Origin: Ischnura elegans
Taxonomy: Eukaryota; Arthropoda; Insecta; Odonata; Coenagrionidae
Length of the DNA: 64,000 nucleotides
Reading direction: 5' to 3'
Assembly: GCF_921293095.1 (NCBI RefSeq)
Contig: NC_060259.1
Coordinates: 46,605,812-46,669,811, forward strand
The notes under the pieces: model-generated
What the model was told of the DNA's origin: nothing
Databases searched by the model: none
What the model saw: only the letters and a program-made list of their open reading frames with translations
Made by a program: the position numbers and the translations under genes
Shown here: positions 58,044-64,000 of the stretch, piece after piece
Position numbering within the stretch: position 1 is the stretch's first letter
How the letters are laid out: each line of letters begins with the position of its first letter

Positions 58044-58269
58044 ACAATGCAAGGAAATTAATTGTTTGAGGCGTAACTATGTGAAAGCGATTCATAATTA
58101 AATTAAGAAAGAAGAACTTTGTACTTTCACATTAATATTTAATCACGACCATGGTTTCAACGTTAGACGTCATCACCTGATGATGACGTCTAACGTTGAA
58201 ACCATGGTCGTGATTAAATATTAATGTGAAAGTACAAAGTTCTTCTTTCTTAATTTAACAATGCAAGGA
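58044..58269. mobile_element. Target-duplication-bounded insertion containing a perfect palindrome
   Basis: ACAATGCAAGGA occurs at 58044-58055 and again at 58258-58269, as a 12-bp target duplication would. Inside lie about 42 bp and then a perfect inverted repeat: arms 58098-58175 and 58181-58258, 78 of 78 positions complementary, loop CCTGA. The right arm (plus) carries ATTAAATATTAATGTGAAAG and TACAAAGTTCTTC, echoing the Penelope-like tails at 12460 and 30570. I read it as a small Penelope-like or related retroelement insertion that copied its end in inverted form. Confidence 0.75.
58171..58216 (+). ncRNA. Hammerhead-ribozyme-like motif at the palindrome centre
   Basis: Order on plus: ATCAC, CTGATGA, a T, GACGT-CTA-ACGTT (stem II), GAAA, CCATGG (very short stem III), TC, GTGAT. 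ATCAC and GTGAT pair perfectly as stem I, and GGTC supplies the GUC cleavage triplet. The layout is that of a type I hammerhead with minimal stem III, as described for Penelope-like elements. One extra T between CTGATGA and stem II departs from the consensus. Only the plus strand has an intact CTGATGA. Confidence 0.45.
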
Positions 58270-58729
58270 GTTAAACATGTAAGCAGAGCACGAAACAATT
58301 ACTTTTTTGGACCAACAGGAAAGCCACCATTTGTAAGTGAGGTGTGGTTTAAATTCGATGCGTTTATGAAATACAAGTCCAATTTCAAGGCTGCATCCGG
58401 GATATTCCAAGAGTGGTTGAACTCAGAGTTGAGCATATTAGTCACTCTTTTGCAGTATCTGATACAGAAGTGCAGGAGAGAAGATGGTTGACGAATCCTA
58501 TCACTTTCAACCGATGGAAGGTGTTTTGACTGCACGAGTAAAGAAATATACATATTTCCATTCCTTGCAATTTGTACAATTTACTTCAACTCGTCATCCT
58601 TTTCAACTCCTGATTACCTGTTTCACGTCGTATTTTCACAAACTCAGTGCACGGTTGCCGTAAGATATGGAAGAGCAGTGGAGGTGTGTCCAATCAGTGC
58701 CATCAGGACCACGCGCGGGAATGGGGCTT
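58270..58729. other. Non-coding; small unrecognised ORFs
   Basis: Opposite frames of 76 (plus, 58261-58491) and 84 codons (minus, 58299-58553) overlap; neither shows a domain. The plus frame starts inside the target duplication. Confidence 0.35.
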
Positions 58730-58803
58730 CATTCCGTTTCCACTCGGAGGGCCCTTAAGCCATGAAGGCCCTTTACACTGTCCTCTTAACTCGAAACGGA
58801 ATG
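58730..58803. repeat. Nested hairpin, 74 nt
   Basis: Outer arms CATTCCGTTTC (58730-58740) and GAAACGGAATG (58793-58803) are perfectly complementary. Inside, AGGGCC (58748-58753) pairs with GGCCCT (58767-58772) around CTTAAGCCATGAA. The 3' side has a long bulge. Size is in the microRNA-precursor range, but the internal asymmetry argues against a classical precursor. Confidence 0.7.
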
Positions 58804-59769
58804 AGACGAGAGAGCATTAATGTGCCCCGATATTCTTTAAGACTCCGTAGCTCTTTCCAAGCTCCTGATACCGGGACAAACGACAGATAACGCAAGTGTT
58901 GATTAATTTAAGAATCCTAAGCGTTATTCTGGTAGGATCGGTAATATATGATGGTTAAAATTTGTGAAATCCATTTCAATGTTCAAAATAAATCATTTCA
59001 TTAGCTTAAACATGTTTGTTGCAATATTATTATTTACTGAAGTTAAAGGGCATATAATGTTTCAATTGAAAATTACCAAGCATTTGAATTTGGATACTAA
59101 ATTTGGGATGTAGGTATCTTATTTATTTTAACTTTCGATTGAAACAGCCTAGAACCTAGCAAAATTTAATCATTTAATAGTTTAATTTAGCCGTGTTATT
59201 TAATGAGCATAATTATAACTTTTATGCAATCAGGCATGGTGGACAATGGACGACATTTATTGAATTATTTGCGCAATATTAATGACTATTTATTTACTTA
59301 GCAGGGAAAAGAATGAAATTTTATCGCTCTCATCCATTACTGAATGCGGTTGAACATCGCCTTGGTATAGAGTAATCAATAGGATAAAGAATTGGTATCA
59401 TTAACACCGTTGAGCATGCTCCATTGCTCGCTAAAGGTGTAAATGGGTCACAAGACGAAAACAGCAGCAGAGGTAACGGTGGGGGTTTTTCCTCGAGGAG
59501 TAATTTCCCGGGCACTGTCCAAGCGGCATTATACTTATCACTAATTCATGGGGCTCTATTATGGTATTGTTGAGGCTCATGAACGCTGCATGGAGATGGT
59601 ACCTTACCGAAGAAAATTTTGGCATAAGCCTGAGGGCATTATCTGTATCCATTCCCCCACTCCAATATTTAGAATTTATTAAGTATTTAGGGGATGAATG
59701 AGGGTGCATGCAATTTTGAATAATAAAGCGAGAAGGAAGGATCGAATAAGTCGTTAGACGTTAATGAAA
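58804..59769. other. Non-coding, nothing recognised
   Basis: No supported gene; minus frames of 61 and 92 codons near 59330-59709 overlap each other and lack domains. Confidence 0.4.
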
Positions 59770-60120
59770 ATAATTTATTAAGAAACTTAATCATAATGTG
59801 AACATTAAGGAACTTGAGTGAATTAATCTTTTAATATGACTAAATGGCTTAAATTACTTGATGAATAATTTTCATGAGCGGCTTACGACTACTTATTCGA
59901 ACTCTCCTCCACAGTTTATTTGGCGTGCATTTTCCATCGAGCCCCGACGACGAAAACTTTTTTGAAGACGTGATGTTATTACTTGTATTACTCCCTCGCT
60001 ATAATATTCAGAATTCATTAAGAGCATAGTTGCTTGGTGAATCAGTTTTAGAAACGGCCCAAGACTACTTATTCGATATTTCCTTCACGCTTTATTTCGC
60101 GCGCATTTCCCATCGTTAAA
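59770..60120. repeat. Diverged duplication, about 174-bp offset
   Basis: GACTACTTATTCGAACTCTC followed by TTTATTTGGCGTGCATTTTC (59886-59936) recurs as GACTACTTATTCGATATTTC with TTTATTTCGCGCGCATTTCC (60062-60112). Weaker similarity (TTCATTAAGA..., GTGAATCA...) precedes each copy. An old tandem duplication. Confidence 0.55.
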
Positions 60121-61837
60121 GCGAGCGTATCCCATTCGACACTGCATGCACCCCCATTCATTTCCTCAGATTCCATTCGACTGCTCGGCTTGCGCTCCCT
60201 AAGCCCAACACGAGCGTTCATCGCTCGAACATCTTAATCTCCTCGTGACTTACATTATGGTATTGGATGCTCTCGAGCGTCCCTGGTGCGATGCCATTTA
60301 ACGGATCTTCTCTCGAGGGATTTCTACTTGAGTGATATATTTGCTCCATGTTTAATCGCACATGCAAGGATAGAAAAAAAAATCAGGAGTACTTCCTCTA
60401 GTTGACAAATAAGGGAGCTGAAACTAATGGAGTACAATTCCTCAACTGCGCTTCTTGCAGAACGTTCTCAGCCATTTCGATTCACGGCTCGCCACACACC
60501 ATGTTCATTAGTATTCCCATTATTTTGTCATCATTTGTCTATCAAAATACCCATTTCCATAAATTATTCGTATGAATCTGTTCCTTGTCCTTTTTTTAAT
60601 TTCAAGATGCTAGCCGAGAGTAAACATCCGTCAAAACTTCCAGTATTTCCAGTATGCTATAGGTGAAAGAGTCTGAAATTTAAAGAGAAATGCAATAAAG
60701 ATAATAGCCCTAGCGTCTTAATGGATTTCAATCTTTGTGGCCAACTCTGCTCGCGAATCAATGTACTTCTAAGAGTCCGAGCGAGTCCGTAAGTGCAAAA
60801 CTTCAACCGTGCCATTGAATGTCGTAATGGGCACCAAGAACTTTACGTCATATTCGCGACAAATTATTCGACACTCTAGGCATTTTTGGGAGAGAATTAT
60901 TTTTTCATCACCCTTTTTCACCAGGTTTTAATAGCGTATCTATTTTTAATGAAGCATTTATCCACTAATGACCCCAGTAACATGCGTTCATTGAAACGTC
61001 AGCCGAGATGGAGTTGGAGAACCTGACCCGGTGGAATGCCCTAATAGCCTTCCACGATTCGATACTCCGGGAAAGCGTAAAAATAAAAATGTTTATTGGT
61101 ATAAATTTCGCTTAAAAATATTTAGTTATTAATGTAATCCAGGGTTTGCTTCTGTCAAACTCGGCTTTGCCCATTCAAGCAAACAGCCGGCGGGAAAGAA
61201 GAATTGGTCGACAACTGGCTGAAAAGGAAGAAAGAGTATATTGAAAACCTTTGTTCACTGTAATAAGCACTTGCAAGCATGGCATCTTAACAAGCACAGT
61301 CCATAATTTATACTTTCTTGGCCTAAGACAATATTCCTGCAGTAATTAAAGAGTCTCGTTGTTGCCCAGCGTACACCCCGGGGTCATTTTCAAGTTGAGA
61401 GAAGAAATTGGATGGGAATCATTAGGGTCCCTTCCGCTTATCGTCCGGGAGGGAGGACGGGGCAGGTAGGAGCGGATCCACACAAAAGGACTTGCAGCAC
61501 GGCGCTGGACAATCGCCAATTTAGGTCATTGATTGTGCTCTCCATGCCATACCAAGTGTCGTATCTCCCGCCTCGGTGAGACCACCGACTGGGAGGTCTA
61601 GGATTCCGCTCGCTATGAATAACTGCCGCTTTGAAGTCATCGAGCCGCCCTCGGTATTCTGCAGGGCTACTATCCTGGCCATTCCCACCCTCTCATTTGC
61701 TAGGAAATATCACACCAAGAAATTCCCCAGAAATGCAATCAATTACGAAAATGCTTCCCAAAAATTCCGATTGGCGGAATGGATGTGAAAATTATCGAAA
61801 TTCCGATGGGTACTTTGATCTTCTTAAGTAGCTGTTA
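60121..61837. other. Non-coding, nothing recognised
   Basis: Mixed composition with a GC-richer zone at 61390-61700. Frames of 66-79 codons (60427-60666, 61576-61788) have no domains. Confidence 0.4.
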
Positions 61838-62260
61838 AGGACTATTTTTAACTTTTATTTTAGTAGTGAGTATATGAAGCACACATCTAATTTACTTCTG
61901 GTTTACCAGCTAAGACTGTTTGTGGCGAAACTCCATGCCTGAGGTGTTGTTTGTATCCAATTTTGTTATGGTGTTTGAATGAAATCCTAGGAAATCTGGT
62001 TGGTATGAGTGATGAGAAATATTTATTTTAATACTTCGACCGTATCTGTTGAGAACTGTTTTAAATTATTATTCTAGCAGTCAGTGTAAAAGCGTGCATC
62101 TAATTTACTTCTGGTTTACTAACATGTACAATACCTTGTGAGAGATGTAAGATGCAACTCCATGTGAGAGGTGGTGTTTGAATATAATTTTTTTATGGTG
62201 CTTGAATGGTATCCTCGAAAATCTGGTTGTTATGAGTGATGGGAAATATGTATTTAATAT
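61838..62260. repeat. Tandem duplication, about 213-bp units
   Basis: CATCTAATTTACTTCTGGTTTAC, ATCTGGTTGGTATGAGTGATG and TATGGTGTTTGAATG in the first unit (61838-62050) recur in the second (62051-62260) as close variants. A roughly 25-bp insertion and many point changes separate the copies. No coding capacity. Confidence 0.8.
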
Positions 62261-62540
62261 GTCAGCCTTCATTTTATTTTGAATTACTGCATGGTTTCCT
62301 ATGTACTTATTTATGAGTATGCTATCCATACTATGGATTTTACTGGTAAACCCATGGTTATTTGAAACATATTTCCTTTACAACTGGTAAGAAAATGGGA
62401 ACTTTTGTCGCCACGGGATATGATACGCAAAGTAACATTGTTTTAAGCATACTTGAAACTTATAAAATAATATAATCATAGTCTAATTTCTATGGTTATG
62501 GTATTTTATGAGCAATTGAACAATAGATGTGATTTTAAAT
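62261..62540. other. Non-coding, nothing recognised
   Basis: AT-rich spacer between two tandem duplications. Confidence 0.4.
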
Positions 62541-62768
62541 GACTGATGAGCAGAGGAAAGTAATGTTTAAGAAGGGTTATCGTTCAAGCCTGGAAAATTT
62601 CTCTCTCGGAGATTATTTTTCCGCCAAATTTATATTTACACTTATTAATCTCAGAGCTGATGAGCAGAGGAAAGTAATGTTTTAGGAAGGTTATCATTCA
62701 AGCCTGGAAAATTTCTCTCTCGGAGATTATCATCCGCCAAATTTATATTTACACTTATTAATCTCAGG
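62541..62768. repeat. Tandem duplication, 114-bp units
   Basis: CTGATGAGCAGAGGAAAGTAATG opens both units (62543 and 62657). Both end CCGCCAAATTTATATTTACACTTATTAATCTCAG. Only a handful of changes and small indels separate the copies, so it is relatively recent. CTGATGAG at each unit start resembles a hammerhead box, but no GAAAC or cleavage triplet follows, so no ribozyme is claimed. Confidence 0.95.
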
Positions 62769-64000
62769 ATATTATTGACTGCATGATTACTTTTTTCCTA
62801 GTGCTAACATTAATTTTGATTCCATAAATACTGACACGCGTGTTTTTTCTCTTTTCAGGTGAGCATGCTTGTTTCTTCGTCAAACTGCATGAGTGGTATG
62901 AATAGGATAAGAAGTTAGTGAACTCAATATTTAATATTAATTTTACTAGTAAGTACTTTCATTTGAGCAATGAGTAGATTATCAAAAGCCCTCTAGTCTC
63001 TTTCCCATTCCCGCTAGCACTTGCCTGCTATTTGGCTGGCTTTAAGCATATCTAGAAGATGCACGCAAAATAGTTTTCATTTCTAAGGCGCACCAAAAAT
63101 CACTTAAATGATATTACGTCAGTCTAAGGATAGCATTGACCCCAAATCCTCAACATAAAAATGAGTTATGACTTTGCAAATAGCAATGAAGTGGGACTAT
63201 AAATCGTCATCATTCCTAACTCATGTCCCATTCCTTCCACCATAATCCACTACTCTACTGAAATTATCAATTTTCCACGACCTCCTTAAGAATATAAACT
63301 AAACTGCCTTCTTGTTTTCGATATGTTTTGCGATTATGTGAAACAATTTAAATAATTATCTGATCCATATACTAATTCTACAGTAAATATCATCGCCATT
63401 AATAATTAGTTTTTGTTATTATTAGTGACAGAACCAAAGTTAAAAAACGCGAATCCTTCGGCAAACTTTCTGTTAAAAAGATTTTACCATCAAAATGAGC
63501 AGAAATTCTGCGTACCTTGCGTATATTGAACATAAAAACTTAAATTAATTATTATTATCTGAAATACGGCATGGGTTTGGTTCCAAAACGCCGCGGTAAT
63601 TATAAAATATGAATTGAAGTAAAAATTACTCGCAGGTCTTCCGTGACGATTGCATTTATTTTTGTTACAAATAATCAACAAGCCCTTACTGCATAATCGC
63701 CGACAACATCTGAAATTTTGGATATAATATTTAAAACAATTAAATTACCCCTTACTTGATTAGGAAATATTTATAATTATAGCTTGCGAGGATTATATAA
63801 GTAGTCCGATGGTTAGGTATGTGAAGTAGGTAACCGACAGAAAAAAACAAGGAATGAAATGTGAATGGATTAGAATGAAATGATTAGTTAGAGAGAAATG
63901 GTAGAAGGAAAGCCCTGATAGGCATTTGGTTTCTGTTTTGGAATTAAACCATATTATATTGACTGAATATTACGTCCTACCTCATGTGAAGAGTATGACA
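62769..64000. other. Non-coding, nothing recognised
   Basis: AT-rich sequence to the end of the window; only a 63-codon minus frame (63490-63681) without domain. Confidence 0.4.

Noticed and set aside
62543..62680. Hammerhead ribozyme from CTGATGAG at the tandem units
   Set aside because: No GAAAC box or cleavage triplet follows within range.
1..64000. CRISPR array, operon or prokaryotic system
   Set aside because: Spliced gene, pol III boxes, mariner/hAT/LINE content and the absence of dense ORFs show eukaryotic DNA; no regularly spaced short repeats were found.

Overview
This window looks like repeat-rich, AT-rich nuclear DNA of an arthropod, most likely an insect. The pointers are the transposon mix (mariner, hAT, piggyBac-like and Helitron pieces, CR1/L2-like LINEs ending in TAGATG tails, a Jockey-like LINE, a Penelope-like element, tRNA-derived SINEs) and spliced genes with short introns. 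I cannot name the species. No host protein-coding gene is recognisable. Everything that can be named is mobile DNA or its remains, separated by unique-looking non-coding DNA, so the window is probably intergenic or inside a large intron.

Layout. 0-6.4 kb: a direct duplication, two TTAA-bounded piggyBac-like MITEs, a decayed non-LTR reverse transcriptase, and a cluster of four fragments of one CR1/L2-like LINE family, two of them tail to tail and two internally deleted. 6.5-9.35 kb: the best gene of the window, a three-exon hAT transposase (about 694 codons, uninterrupted once spliced) whose 3' end has been duplicated in tandem. 9.8-10.35 kb: a long foldback (inverted repeat) element. 11.6-12.5 kb: a Penelope-like reverse transcriptase remnant flanked by inverted tail fragments. 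13.0-13.8 kb: another LINE 3' end. 16.7-20.2 kb: a tRNA-like SINE head in a small stem, a Jockey-like LINE fragment, a second SINE head, and a full-length but dead mariner with both terminal repeats. 21 kb: a promoter-like cluster with a tiny ORF. 23.9-24.3 kb: a complete SINE with an 11-bp target duplication. 24.3-40 kb: mostly anonymous DNA with a perfect 20-bp hairpin, tandem duplications and short LINE tails. 40.9-41.7 kb: an internally deleted mariner next to a TTAA-flanked MITE full of TGATCA motifs. 45.2-45.6 kb: another terminal-inverted-repeat element. 48.4 and 50.8 kb: two matching fragments of a Helitron helicase. 51.5-52.8 kb: a roughly 0.5-kb tandem repeat. 54.5-56 kb: a decayed transposase-like gene behind a strong heat-shock-element/TATA promoter. 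58.04-58.27 kb: a perfect 78-bp-arm palindrome between 12-bp direct repeats, carrying a hammerhead-ribozyme-like motif. 58.7-62.8 kb: a nested hairpin and three tandem duplications.

The elements do not form a pathway. The only plausibly active protein gene is the hAT transposase; I could not find a matching left terminus for it, so mobility of this copy is unproven. The most unusual structures are the target-duplication-bounded palindrome at 58.1 kb, related Penelope-tail motifs at 12.4 and 30.6 kb, the 0.5-kb foldback at 9.8-10.3 kb, and the heat-shock-like promoter at 54.5 kb.
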